Shown in pieces: positions 35,301 to 43,900 of a stretch of DNA of 64,000 nucleotides. Each line of letters begins with the position of its first letter. Within the stretch, counting starts at the first letter, position 1. The DNA comes from JAIVJM01 sp963816985 (GTDB lineage: Bacteria > Acidobacteriota > Blastocatellia > Pyrinomonadales > Pyrinomonadaceae), in the NCBI GenBank assembly GCA_963816985.1, contig CAWFMF010000004.1, positions 2,232,001 to 2,296,000 of the forward strand, given 5' to 3'. The notes beneath the pieces are model-generated. The model was given only the letters and a program-made list of their open reading frames with translations. It did no database searches and was not told the origin of the DNA. A program made the position numbers and the translations under genes.

Positions 35301-36370
35301 AGGCGCGCGCGCTCGTCCGGCAATTCGTTGTAGGCCTCGTCGGCGTGGCGCGAGAGCGCGTCACTCATCCCGCCCACCGCCTCGTAGTCCGAAAGCTCGA
35401 CCACCTCGCACGCCGCGTCGCCGTTGCCGCCGTTGCCGTTGTCGCAGCGCGCCGCCCAGTGATTCCACGTCCGCATCAGCGCGTGCTGCATGATGGGGAG
35501 CTGGTCGGGGTTGTCGCCCACGTCGTTTAAGAGGCGGTTGACGAGGGGGAGGCTAATCTCTCCGCCGCCGACCGCCGCCGGGCCGGTGATGGCCGCGCGC
35601 CGCTCGTCGCGCGTCATGCGCGGGATGAGGTACTGGCCGTCGTTGATGGCTTCGGGGAGCCCCTGGAACTGCGCGCAGTCGCCGAGGAAGTCCGAGCGCA
35701 TCGTCAAGACGACGTAGATGGGCAAGACCTCCTGCCCCGTCGGCGGCTCGTAGTTCGGGTCTTGTTTCCGACGCGCGGCCAACTCCTCGCGCGCCTTCGG
35801 CTGCGGCGCTTCGAGCAGGAGCTTGACGAAGGCCGCCGCGTCGTCCTCGGAGCCTTGCGTCTCCCTCGAAGTGCGGAAGCGGAAGAGTTCCTCGAACTGG
35901 TCAACGACGACCAGAAGGTTCTCATGCTTCGAGAGCCGCGCCTGTCGGACGACGTCCACGAGTCCGAGCGTGCTCCGCCGCAAGGTCGCCTCGACGATTG
36001 CCGCCTGCACGTCGGCGTCGCCCGCGCCCGCGCCGAGCGCCTCTTCCGAGCAGAGCGCGGCGGCGAGGTTGCCCAAGGGGTCGCCGCCCGGCCTGAAGAG
36101 CGCGATGCGCCACGCGGAGCCCGCCCCGGCCATCAAACCGCCGTGGAGCGCGGGCAGAAGCCCGGCGCGGATGAGAGACGACTTGCCGCTCCCCGAAGTG
36201 CCGACGACGGCGAGGAAGCGCGTCTTGCCTAAACGCGCGAGCAGCTCGTCCGACTGCCCGTCGCGCCCGAAGAAGAGCGTGTACTCGTCGGTCTCGAAGG
36301 GGCGCAGGCCCGGAAACGGGTTGAAGGTCTTGGCGGGTTCGTCCGCGTAGGTTGAGTCAGAGTCCATCAT
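32324..36370 (-). CDS. nSTAND1-type NTPase with transmembrane helix, coiled coils and TPR repeats
   Basis: A 1348-residue protein. Residues 18-36 (NPFPGLRPFETDEYTLFFGR) are the hallmark start of nSTAND1 NTPases. Walker A is GTSGSGKSS (57-65), Walker B VVVDQFEELF (154-163), then LTMRSDFLG (222-230) and the STAND-typical DISHESLIRNW (426-436). A Glu/Gln-rich coiled coil covers about 515-595, a single membrane helix about 597-617, and a second coiled coil about 620-750. Many TPR-like repeats follow to about 1300, and the C-terminus is Gln-rich. Its ATG overlaps the stop of the upstream TIR gene (ATGA), so the two proteins are made together. The TPR part probably senses and the NTPase oligomerises, passing a signal to the TIR protein. 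This role is inferred from architecture. Confidence 0.88.
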   Translation of the reverse strand: MMDSDSTYADEPAKTFNPFPGLRPFETDEYTLFFGRDGQSDELLARLGKTRFLAVVGTSGSGKSSLIRAGLLPALHGGLMAGAGSAWRIALFRPGGDPLGNLAAALCSEEALGAGAGDADVQAAIVEATLRRSTLGLVDVVRQARLSKHENLLVVVDQFEELFRFRTSRETQGSEDDAAAFVKLLLEAPQPKAREELAARRKQDPNYEPPTGQEVLPIYVVLTMRSDFLGDCAQFQGLPEAINDGQYLIPRMTRDERRAAITGPAAVGGGEISLPLVNRLLNDVGDNPDQLPIMQHALMRTWNHWAARCDNGNGGNGDAACEVVELSDYEAVGGMSDALSRHADEAYNELPDERARLVAEKMFKALTEKGADNREIRRPVTLGELCAITEATTEEVSMVVETFRHEGRSFLMPPVGTPLEPETVIDISHESLIRNWQRLKKWVDEEAQSARIYRRLAEAATLHGAGQESLAAGAGLQVALDWRTQARPNSAWASRYHPAYAGAMSFLDQSKTAHEAAIEERERQREEQLARERRELENAQALAEQQALSLKQAQALAEEQEKFAEQQTLSLEQAQTFADEQKKFADQQSRSALRARRLTFVMVFLALIAVGTAAFALRARAAAGASLKQAVESEAEARVARQQAEDASKNLYESLVKQNEAKEEADRARKIAEESKAKAVAEQEKAEAEKNRANEQARIAAVNLADAQKANKAAQQAIHQAKVALDRAVESKNQEVAAGQRGQLLRQGIEAYRREEFEEALGLFNSLSAELEKLLPDSPDATGGGNFSPDQLKQHKLELGWTRANIGATHLKMPDPSYDEAVKIYEEAYAILNPLFPADSNDPILFDTYHGLAHAYLGNAKENRKPTRSPQMNEKRAVKSKEYFKKAEDFFKLALDFQLRHKADDPSESAAAYLNLARLYVDANMVAEADASYRSVFDIRRKAITEGDDDSQIPARTELAAVYKELAEFYTGQYDLEKAVKVYGEMIAMQEEVPISHLAEAAPLIADSYTELAQLLNIKDPQGEADEDAFRAAGLLQQVALKLHRGGARHAADNLDDDYDGLGDVYLKFGKFKDAEVFYQQALSLREETEEGKKNLPKSYDKLAMLYRLHLKDYAKAEEFLKKAAEASAASANKLPQAVALEQLASLYAVNLKKYPEAEAQLENAIAIYARTGEWPRQDAALVALADVYRRQNKDVEPVYDRRLAAAARFSKFLTGPARIDLRMAARNTTYFTGHLKAVGELADFYASRGKSAQVAAAYSQTQEIMTALYGRVFNVSVLDSAAAQLEKYQSLLRDSNKTAEATAVGETVKKLRERQTQQREQQQAQQQEQQQEPGTKEPASPSETPTP

Positions 36371-37911
36371 CTCTGCCCTCCGTTGCCCGCGCGCATGGCT
36401 TGGAGAAAGGGTTGCAGCGCGGCGGGCGAGAAGCCCTTGTAGTTCTCGATGACGACCGGGACTTCGCGCGTGCGGAAGCGCTGCTTCTCGGCGGTCGGCT
36501 CGCCGCCCTTGTAGACGCCCTTGGTGAGCATCGGCACGGTGCGCCCCCACCCTTGCGCCTTCTGCAAGTCGCCCATCTTGGCGCGCAGCCAGAGTTGGTT
36601 GGCGCTGCCGTAGTAGATGAGCGCCGCGTCGCAGGCGAGAAGACTCTCGCGGTGATACTGCGCAATCTCCGCGCCGTCCGCGCCGTCAATCGAGGGCAAC
36701 ACTTCGTAGCCCTGATTGAAAAGAAATTCCTCGATGGGCTCGACCTCGCCCAAGTCCCGGTTGTCGCAGATGAGATAGACGCGCTTAAGCTCGTCCTCGC
36801 CCGCGCCTTGCGCCGCCGCCGCTGCTGCCGCTGCGGGCTTAGGCGGCGGCAGGAGTTTTTCGAGCACGCGTGTCTTCAAGGCCTCGACCGAAGTTTGCAG
36901 AAGCTCCGCGCCCGCGCCGAGCGAGGTCTGCAACTCCTCGATGAAGGTTCGCTGGCGCGCGCCCTTCGCCTCCAAACCTTTCGGCATCCAGACGAGGCGC
37001 GTGAACTCGGCGTCGGCGCGCGAACGCTCGGCGGCCAGCTCTTCTTGCCAGCGCAGGATGGAACGCTCCTCTTCGCCTTCGGGGATGATGCCGTAGTTCG
37101 CGCCGACGAGGTGGACTGATAGAGAGCAGCGCGCGAGCATCTCGCGCGCCGCCGCCTCGAACTCCGGCGCGGTGCGCGGAAGCTCGCGTTCGGGCAGGAC
37201 GTAGAAGTTGCGCTGCTGCAACTCGCGCCGGATGAGGTCGCGCTCGGCTGAGAGGTCGGCGGTCGTCTCCGCGAGGTAGACCTTCTTTTCCAGAGGCAGC
37301 GCCTCGTCGGCCTGCGGCGCGACGCCGCCCGCGTCTCCGACTTCCGCGCCGCCTCCGCCTTCCTCCACGGCCTCGGCGCGCAGTCTCTCGATGGCCTTCG
37401 TAATCTCCCACGCGAGGTCGTCGAGCCGCGCCCAATACTTCGGGTCTTTGTCGGACGCGAGGCTGGCGCTGAACTCGCGCGGGCGCTCGTTGGCATCAAC
37501 CTCGTAGAAGAGGTAGCCGAGCAAGTTCCGCAGCTCTTGCGGCTGTTGCTTTTCGGGGACGGGCGTCTTGACGACCTTGAAGATGCGCGAGTGGTTGCGC
37601 GCCCCTTCGCCCGCGCGCCCCAAGGCGCGTGCGGAGAACTCGCGCAGCTCGCCCTGACACCACTTCGAGTTGACGTAGCGCGGCGTGACGACCGTCAAGA
37701 GCAGCTCCGTGTCGCCCACGCGGTCGCCGATCTCCCCGGAGAAATACTGGTCGCCTTGCAGCCTCCCGTCCCACCAGATAGAGGGCTCCGAGCCGAGCAG
37801 TTGCGCGAGCCGCACCTTGAGGCGCTCGTGGAGATTCGTCACCCAGCCCTTCGTGTCGCCGAAGGGCTTATCGTCAATGTGTGCGTAGCTGATAAAGATG
37901 TCTTCGGGCAT
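36367..37911 (-). CDS. TIR - DUF4062 - TIR-like three-domain protein
   Basis: A 514-residue protein. Residues 1-145 are a TIR domain: EDIFISYAHIDD (3-14), WWDGR (46-50), and SKWCQGELREF (82-92), where Glu88 is in the WCxxE position of NADase-active TIRs. Residues 208-310 are a DUF4062 domain (KKVYLAETTADLSAERDLIR; LVGANYGIIPEGEEERS). After an Ala-rich linker, residues 376-500 form a second TIR-like fold (KRVYLICDNRDL; YEVLPSIDGADG; CDAALIYYG). Three effector-type domains in one chain, coupled by an ATGA overlap to an nSTAND/TPR gene, suggest the effector half of a split NLR-like system. Start at 37911 gives MPEDIF; the longer frame upstream is not domain-like. Confidence 0.87.
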   Translation of the reverse strand: MPEDIFISYAHIDDKPFGDTKGWVTNLHERLKVRLAQLLGSEPSIWWDGRLQGDQYFSGEIGDRVGDTELLLTVVTPRYVNSKWCQGELREFSARALGRAGEGARNHSRIFKVVKTPVPEKQQPQELRNLLGYLFYEVDANERPREFSASLASDKDPKYWARLDDLAWEITKAIERLRAEAVEEGGGGAEVGDAGGVAPQADEALPLEKKVYLAETTADLSAERDLIRRELQQRNFYVLPERELPRTAPEFEAAAREMLARCSLSVHLVGANYGIIPEGEEERSILRWQEELAAERSRADAEFTRLVWMPKGLEAKGARQRTFIEELQTSLGAGAELLQTSVEALKTRVLEKLLPPPKPAAAAAAAAQGAGEDELKRVYLICDNRDLGEVEPIEEFLFNQGYEVLPSIDGADGAEIAQYHRESLLACDAALIYYGSANQLWLRAKMGDLQKAQGWGRTVPMLTKGVYKGGEPTAEKQRFRTREVPVVIENYKGFSPAALQPFLQAMRAGNGGQR

Positions 37912-38039
37912 GAGTGTTACGAGAGACCTCCGGTGGAACAACTTCTCTGAGGCTCGGTAGAAGCAGTGAGACTGCGGAAACGATTCAAGGGAGGCGACCG
38001 CCGTCGCCGTCGTCGTTCGCTGCTCTGTTGGCGGCGGCA

Positions 38040-38068
38040 ATTATCTCGCCGCGCCGCACGGAGCGCAA
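38040..38068 (-). promoter_or_regulatory. Sigma-70 promoter candidate for the TIR/STAND operon
   Basis: On the minus strand TTGCGC (38068-38063) and GATAAT (38045-38040) are separated by 17 bases. The -10 is strong and the -35 is fair. It would give a leader of about 120 bases before the TIR gene. Confidence 0.5.
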
Positions 38069-38104
38069 CTTATTTCGACCGCGAGGCTTCCGCGCTCCGC
38101 CCCT

Positions 38105-39406
38105 TCAGCCGCTCGCGCTCTCACGCGCGCCGGGGCGGACGGTCGCGGCGAGCAGGAGCGCGGCGGTCGCGCCGACCGAGGCGCTCACGAGGAAGGCCGT
38201 CGCCGCGCCGCGCCAGTACCAGAGCGCGCCCATGAGGAGCGAGGCCGGCAAGACCGTGATGCTGAAGGCGAGGTTGTAGAGGCCGTAGGCCGTGCCCCTC
38301 TGCTCGGCGCGCACGAGGTCGGCGACGAGCGCCTTCTCCGAGCCTTCGACGAGTCCGAAGTAGAGGCCGTAGATGAGGAACAGAATCCAGGCCCCCTTCG
38401 CCGTCGAGACGAAGGCGAAGCCCGCGTAGACCGCCGCGTAGAGGAGCCAGCCCGAAACGATGAGCGTGCGGCGTCCGAGTTTGTCCGAGAGCGCGCCGCC
38501 GACGAGCGAGCTTCCGACCTTGAAGATGTGCAGCGCCGCCCAGAGCAGCGGGATCGTCTCGGTCGAGACGCCCGCTTCCTGCGCGCGCAGGAGGAGGAAG
38601 GCGTCCGAGGAGTTCGAGAGCGTGAAGAGCGCGACGATGCAGAGGAAGCGTTTGAAGTTCCCGTCGTAGCCACGCAAAGAAAATTTGAGCGGCGCGGCCT
38701 CGACGCCGACGCGCCGCTCACGCGGAGCTTCGCGCACGAAGAAGGCCGCGACGAGCACCGCCGCCAGCGCCGGGATGGAAGCGAGCAAAAAGAGCGTCCG
38801 GTAGTCGCCCGCCGTCGGCGCGTCCCTGTTCGCGGCGACGAAACTCAAGATGGCGTAGCCCAAGAGTGGGCCGATGACTGCCCCGGCGTGATCCATCGCG
38901 CGGTGGAAGCCGAAGGCGAGCCCGCGTTCGTCGGGCGCGGCGGCGTCGGCGATCATCGCGTCGCGCGGCGCGCTCCGCACGCCCTTGCCCACGCGGTCGG
39001 TGAGGCGGATGAGGAGCACGTGCGGCCACGAAGAGGCGAGGCCGAGCAGCGGTCGCGCGACGCTCGCCAGACCGTAGCCGAAGACCACTAAGCCTTTGCG
39101 CCGCCCGCGCCGGTCGCTGTAGTAGCCGAAGAATAATTTGAGGAGGCCGGAGATTGACTCCGCGCCGCCCTCGATGACGCCGATGGCGAAGGGCGAAGCG
39201 CCGAGCGTGAGCGCGAGGAAGAGCGGGAGGAACGGGTAGATGATCTCGCTCGAAGCGTCGTTCAGGAGACTGACGAGGCTGATGGCGAAGACGTTGCGCG
39301 GGAGTCTGCGGTAGCGGCTCCAGAGCCCCGGCATGGACTCGTCGAGCCGCCCCGTACTGACGGACTCGTCGAAACGGTCGGAGGCGTCTGTGTCTGTCTC
39401 TCCCAT
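38105..39406 (-). CDS. MFS transporter
   Basis: A 433-residue major facilitator with about 12 helices. FAISLVSLLNDASSEIIYPFLPLF opens the first helix, and the loop 2-3 motif is GYYSDRRGRRKGLVVFGYG, a typical MFS signature. RLTDRVGKGVRSAPRDAMIAD resembles exporters of the YfmO/drug-efflux type found with stress genes. Substrate unknown. The first 24 residues are hydrophilic and overlap the upstream gene by up to 145 bases; a start at 39334 (MPGLWSRYRRL) is a good alternative. Confidence 0.88.
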   Translation of the reverse strand: MGETDTDASDRFDESVSTGRLDESMPGLWSRYRRLPRNVFAISLVSLLNDASSEIIYPFLPLFLALTLGASPFAIGVIEGGAESISGLLKLFFGYYSDRRGRRKGLVVFGYGLASVARPLLGLASSWPHVLLIRLTDRVGKGVRSAPRDAMIADAAAPDERGLAFGFHRAMDHAGAVIGPLLGYAILSFVAANRDAPTAGDYRTLFLLASIPALAAVLVAAFFVREAPRERRVGVEAAPLKFSLRGYDGNFKRFLCIVALFTLSNSSDAFLLLRAQEAGVSTETIPLLWAALHIFKVGSSLVGGALSDKLGRRTLIVSGWLLYAAVYAGFAFVSTAKGAWILFLIYGLYFGLVEGSEKALVADLVRAEQRGTAYGLYNLAFSITVLPASLLMGALWYWRGAATAFLVSASVGATAALLLAATVRPGARESASG

Positions 39407-39660
39407 GCTCGCTCGTCGTCGTCGGGCCTCTTAACGTCTCGGCGAGCGCGCCGGGCGCGCGTTGGTGTTGCGGTTTGATTCGCGTCGCCGCCGCTTCCGA
39501 ACGGCGCGTACCACCACCACGCCACCGCCCCCACGAGCAGCGCCAGCAACACCGCCCCCACGACCGCCAAACGAATCGCCATCCGTAACAGCCCCTTGAG
39601 CACGAAGAAAAAGATTGCGAAGCCGATGACGGCGAAGATGACGACGGCGGTGATTTCCAT
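39262..39660 (-). CDS. Small membrane protein with two N-terminal helices
   Basis: A 132-residue frame. The first 60 residues form two hydrophobic helices (EITAVVIFAVIGFAIFFFVL and a VGAVLLALLVGAVAWWWYAP segment) and look genuine. The remainder is Ser/Thr/Arg-rich and its last 145 bases overlap the start of the MFS gene in another frame, so the C-terminal half may not be real or a frameshift may have extended it. No family recognised. Confidence 0.5.
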   Translation of the reverse strand: MEITAVVIFAVIGFAIFFFVLKGLLRMAIRLAVVGAVLLALLVGAVAWWWYAPFGSGGDANQTATPTRARRARRDVKRPDDDERAWERQTQTPPTVSTSPSVRGGSTSPCRGSGAATADSRATSSPSASSVS

Positions 39661-39712
39661 AAACAGTTTTCAGTTTTCAGTTTTTAGTTTTCAGTTCTTA
39701 ATTGCCAGTTTT
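39661..39712. repeat. CAGTTTT-type tandem repeats, left flank of the four-helix-bundle gene
   Basis: Irregular copies of the 7-mer CAGTTTT/TTTTCAG (AACAGTTTTCAGTTTTCAG and onward) adjoin the 3' end of the gene at 39698. The opposite orientation of the same unit flanks the 5' end at 40088. Confidence 0.7.
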
Positions 39713-40063
39713 GAGGCTCGCAGCGAGGGCATAGAGCATCTTTCGTACTTCCGTGATGCGCTCGTCGAGATGCGCGCTTTTTTCGGTGCTTACGAAGTGC
39801 AGATTCTCTGCGATGATACGTTGAGTGTCTAGCTCGGCGAGAGAGCCGTTGGCGACCGAGAGGAAATGTAGAAATTCTTTAGGGTGCTGTCGCCCTTGCC
39901 CTTCAGCAATATTTGAAGGAATCGAAACTGCGGCCCGTCTCATTTGGTCGGACAGTCCGTAGAGTTCACTCTTCGGGAACGCTCCGCAAGCCTCGTAAAC
40001 CTGCACACACAGCGCAATGCTCTTCTGCCACACTGTCAAATCTCGATAAGACTGCGATGCCAT
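39698..40063 (-). CDS. Four-helix-bundle protein (23S rRNA intervening-sequence/S23 family)
   Basis: A 121-residue, all-helical protein with the S23/IVP signature: YRDLTVWQKSIALCVQVYEA, FPKSELYGLSDQMRRAAVSI, PSNIAEGQGR, and EFLHFLSVANGSLAELDTQ. Proteins of this family were first found in 23S rRNA intervening sequences and are related to diversity-generating-retroelement Avd proteins. No reverse transcriptase is present here. The gene is bracketed by inverted arrays of a 7-base repeat. Biochemical function unknown; nucleic-acid binding is suspected for relatives. Confidence 0.9.
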   Translation of the reverse strand: MASQSYRDLTVWQKSIALCVQVYEACGAFPKSELYGLSDQMRRAAVSIPSNIAEGQGRQHPKEFLHFLSVANGSLAELDTQRIIAENLHFVSTEKSAHLDERITEVRKMLYALAASLKTGN

Positions 40064-40087
40064 GACTTAATCCTCCCGGCGCAGCCA

Positions 40088-40134
40088 TTTAAAACTGAAA
40101 ACTGAAAACTGAAAACTGAAAACTGAAAACTGTC
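40088..40134. repeat. Tandem 7-base repeat (ACTGAAA) array
   Basis: Six to seven near-perfect copies of the 7-mer ACTGAAA in direct tandem, between the four-helix-bundle gene and queF. The same unit in inverted orientation is at 39661-39712. Confidence 0.85.
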
Positions 40135-40562
40135 TACTGCTTCTTGTAGGACGCGCGCACCACGGTCTTGATGTTGCCGCGGACGTGGAAGTCGCCTTCG
40201 AGTTCGACGGCGAGGGGGTCGCAGGCGCGCACGAAGTCTTCGAGGATGACGTTGACGACGTGCTCGTGAAAGATTTTCACCTCGCGGAACGAGTTGATGT
40301 AGAGCTTCAGACTCTTGAGTTCGACGCAGCGTTCGTTGGGGACGTATTCGAGGCGGAGGACGGCGAAGTCGGGGAAGTCGGAGAACGGGCAGATGGCCGT
40401 GAACTCCGGCATCTCGAACCGGACGCGTATCTCGCGGCCCGCGTACTCGTAGGGGAAGGTGTCGAGCGGGTAGAGGTTCATCTCCTCGCGCGGCGTCGGG
40501 CGGATGTCGAGCCCCTGCTGGTTGACAGGCGGCGGCGCGGCGGCATCCTCGGTCGTGGACAT
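40134..40562 (-). CDS. queF: 7-cyano-7-deazaguanine reductase (QueF)
   Basis: A 142-residue single-domain (B. subtilis-type) QueF, which reduces preQ0 to preQ1 with NADPH in queuosine synthesis. The catalytic Cys58 sits in EFTAICPFSDFPDF with Asp65. ELKSLKLYINSFRE and the substrate-binding FHEHVVN (His99-Glu100) are conserved. The start at MSTTED is taken because its ribosome site (GGAGAG) and the family length agree; 25 upstream in-frame residues are not family-like. No other queuosine genes are in view. Confidence 0.95.
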   Translation of the reverse strand: MSTTEDAAAPPPVNQQGLDIRPTPREEMNLYPLDTFPYEYAGREIRVRFEMPEFTAICPFSDFPDFAVLRLEYVPNERCVELKSLKLYINSFREVKIFHEHVVNVILEDFVRACDPLAVELEGDFHVRGNIKTVVRASYKKQ

Positions 40563-40988
40563 CTTTTCTCTCCTTAGTTTTTCTTGACGCAAAATCTTAC
40601 CTGAGCCGCTCGCGCGGCGGCAACCGGCTCGCCTCACGACTCGCCCCTCGGCACCCCGCGTTCACCTCTCCGCAGAGTCCTCTCACCGTCGCGCGCGTCC
40701 TGTTATTTGGCGCGAATACAAAAAAATAACCACACTTTCTTTGGATTTTTAAATAGAAATCCGAAAACGGAGAAAGCGGCGGCGTCCATCTATATGTACT
40801 CGTTTGCGGCAGAGACGTTTAACCGCCGCCGACTCAACTGGTACGACACTTGCCAACTCGCAAGCCCACTTGCGGGCCGGTCTACCTCTGCGTGCGCCGC
40901 CTGCAACAACGAAACGAACAAATAGAGAGAGACTCTTCCTCGCACGCGGGTATCAGTGTGCGCAAAAGATAAGGAGCATCAGTAGACG
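40563..40988 (+). promoter_or_regulatory. Intergenic leader with sigma-54 promoter candidate (40839-40853)
   Basis: This 426-base stretch has no gene. TGGTACGACACTTGC at 40839-40853 fits the -24/-12 consensus (TGGCAC-N5-TTGC) at all but one key base with exact spacing, which places the transcript start near 40866 and a 120-base leader before the receptor. A small hairpin (CGCAAG...CTTGCG, 40859-40874) overlaps the predicted start. The A+T-rich part at 40700-40770 could hold activator sites. AAGGAG lies before the receptor start. Confidence 0.5.
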
Positions 40989-43900
40989 ATGAGAAAACTA
41001 TTGCTTGCGGCGCTAGCGCTCTGCGTGCTCGCCGCCTCCGCAATGGCACAGGGGAGCAGCACGGGCCGACTCGTCGGCACCGTCTCCAGCGCGGACGGCG
41101 TCATCGCGGGCGCGTCCGTCACCATCACCAGTAACCAGACGGGCACCACCCGCTCGGTGACGACCAACGACGAGGGCACTTACAGCGTCCCCCAACTCGA
41201 CTCCGGGACCTACACGGTCGCCATCTCCGCGCCCGGGTTCAAGACCTACAACGCGACCGAGTTGAAGATTGACATCAACCGCGAGTACTCGCTCAACGCG
41301 ACGCTCGAAGTCGGTAACATCAGCGAGACGGTGACCGTGACGGCAGGCGCGGACGTGGTGAACACGACGAACGCCGAGCTGAGCAACACCGTCACCGAAA
41401 GACAGATCGTCGAGCTGCCGCTCGCCAACCGCGACGCGCTGGTGCTCATCCAGCTCCAGCCCGGCGTCTCTTCCAACGGCGCGCAGAACACCTCCATCAA
41501 CGGCCAGCGGCCCTCGATGACCAACCTCACGCGCGACGGCATCAACATTCAGGACAACTTCATCCGCCAGAACACCGTGGACTTCTCGCCGACGCGCCCC
41601 GGCGCGGACGACATCGCCGAGTTCACCGTGACCTCGCAGAACGCGGGCGCGGATCGAGGCTACGGCTCCTCGCAGGTCAACGCCGTGACGCCGCGCGGCT
41701 CCAGCAATTTCCACGGCGCGCTCTGGGCCTACAACCGCAACTCGGCGCTCGCGGCCAACAGCTTCTTCAACAACGCCAACCGCGTCGAGCGCCCGTACCT
41801 CAACCGCAACCAGTTCGGCGGCAAGATCGGCGGCCCGATGCCTCTGCCGCGCTTCGGCGAGGGCGGCCCGTCGCTCTGGGAGGACAAGGCTTTCTTCTTC
41901 GGCACGTGGGAGCGCCTCCTGACGCGCAGCTCTTCTTCGCGCACGCGCACAATTCTTCTGCCCTCGGCGCGGCAGGGGGTTTTCACCTACCTCGACAACG
42001 CGGGCGTGACGCGCACCATCAACCTGCTCAACCCGGCGCTCGGCACCGGCATCACTTCTATCAACCCGCTCATCCAGAGCCGCTTCATCGCCAACACGCC
42101 GGAGGCGGGGAACACGACGGTCGCGGGCGACCAGCGCAACACGACGGGCTACCGCTTCAATCAGGCGGCCAACAACGACCGCGACACGATGACGCTCCGC
42201 TTCGACGTGGACGCCAACGCGCGCCACTCCGTCAACTTCGTCTACAACAGTAACGACGAGTTCACGCTCCGCCCGACCTCGGACAACACCGAGGGCTTCG
42301 GCGTCCTGCCCGTGATATCCGACGCCACGCTCACCAAGCTCTACGTCGCCGTCTGGCGCTTCACGCCGACGCCGAGCTTCACCAACGAGGTGCGCGCCGG
42401 GTGGCTCGACAGCTCCCCGATCTTCTCGCGCAGCGTCGCCGCGCCCGCGCAGTTCTTCACGCTCACCTCCATAAGCAACCCGGAGGTCAGCTTCCTCCCG
42501 CAGGGGCGCGACACTAACACCTACAACTTCCAGGACAACGCCGAGTACATCCGCGGCAACCACTCCTTCCGCTTCGGCTTTCAGGGGCAGCTCTTCCGCG
42601 TCAACCGCCTGAACGACGCCGGCATCGTCCCGACGCTGACCATCGGCACGAACGCGAACACGCCGCAGATCACGACGGCGCAGTTCACCAACCCGTCGCT
42701 CTTCCCCGGCGGCATCAGCACCACGCAGCGCACCGCCGCCAACAACCTGCTCGCGCTCCTCGGCGGCATCGTCAGCGCGGCGACGCAGACCTTCAACGTC
42801 ACTGACCCCTCGTCGGGCTTCGTCCCCGGCGCGGGCCTCAGCCAGAACTACGAGCACGAGAACTACTCCTTCTACTTCAACGACCAGTGGAGGGTGAAGC
42901 CGAGCTTCTCGCTCAACCTCGGGCTGCGCTACGAGATGTTCACCGGCCTCCGCGAGACCAACGGCGTCATCCTTGAGCCGAACATCCCTGCGGGCACGAC
43001 CATCGAGCAGGCGCTCCTGAACCCGCAAGGGTTCACGCAGATCGCGGGCACCAACCTCGGCGGAAACAAGCTCTTCAACAACGACTTCGACAACTTCGGC
43101 CCCATCCTGAGCTTCGCCTGGACGCCGAGCTTCGAGAACGGAGTTTTGGGCGCCATCTTCCCCAACGGCGGGCGCACCGTCATCCGCGGCGGCTACCGCA
43201 AGAGCTTCGTCAACGACACGATGCTCCGCGCCTCGGCCTCCGAGGGCGACGCCAACCCCGGCCTGCGCGGCTCGAACACCCTCAACAACCTGAACCTCCG
43301 CGCGGGCGACCCCATCGCCATCACGCAGCCCTCGCTGGCGATCCCGCGCAGCTACGCGCTCAACAACTCGCTCGGCGGCCTCCTCGGGACCATCGGCGGC
43401 ATTGACACCGACATCCAGATTCCCTCGACGCACGAGTTCAACATCGGCATCCAGCGCGAGCTTGGATTCCAGACGGCGCTCGAACTCCGCTACGTCCACG
43501 GGCGCAGCAACCAGCTCTGGCGCTACCTCGACCTCAACCAGCTCGACATCAACAACAACGGCTTCTTCGGCGACTTCCAGCGCGCGCAGCAGAACCTCTC
43601 GCTCGTCGAAGCCCGCCGCGCGCAGATTCAGGGTTCGGGCCTGTCGGGCGCGGCCCTGACGGCGGCGCTCGCGCCCTTCCCCGTGAGCATCGGCTTCAAC
43701 TCCAACGTCACGGGCAGCCAGCAGCTCGCCGTCCTCGCCAACCTGACGAACACGGGCGGCGCGGCCTTCACCAACGCCTCGGTCATCCAGTTCGTCCGCG
43801 AAGGCCGACCGGGCTCGCTCGCGCAGAACTACATCACGCTCGGCCTGACGAACGGCTTCCCGTTCCTGCCGAACCCGAACGCGGGCGTCGCGCGCCTGCT

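Noticed and set aside
40088..40134. Possible CRISPR array from the regular short repeats
   Set aside because: The unit is only seven bases in direct tandem with no spacers and no cas genes nearby.
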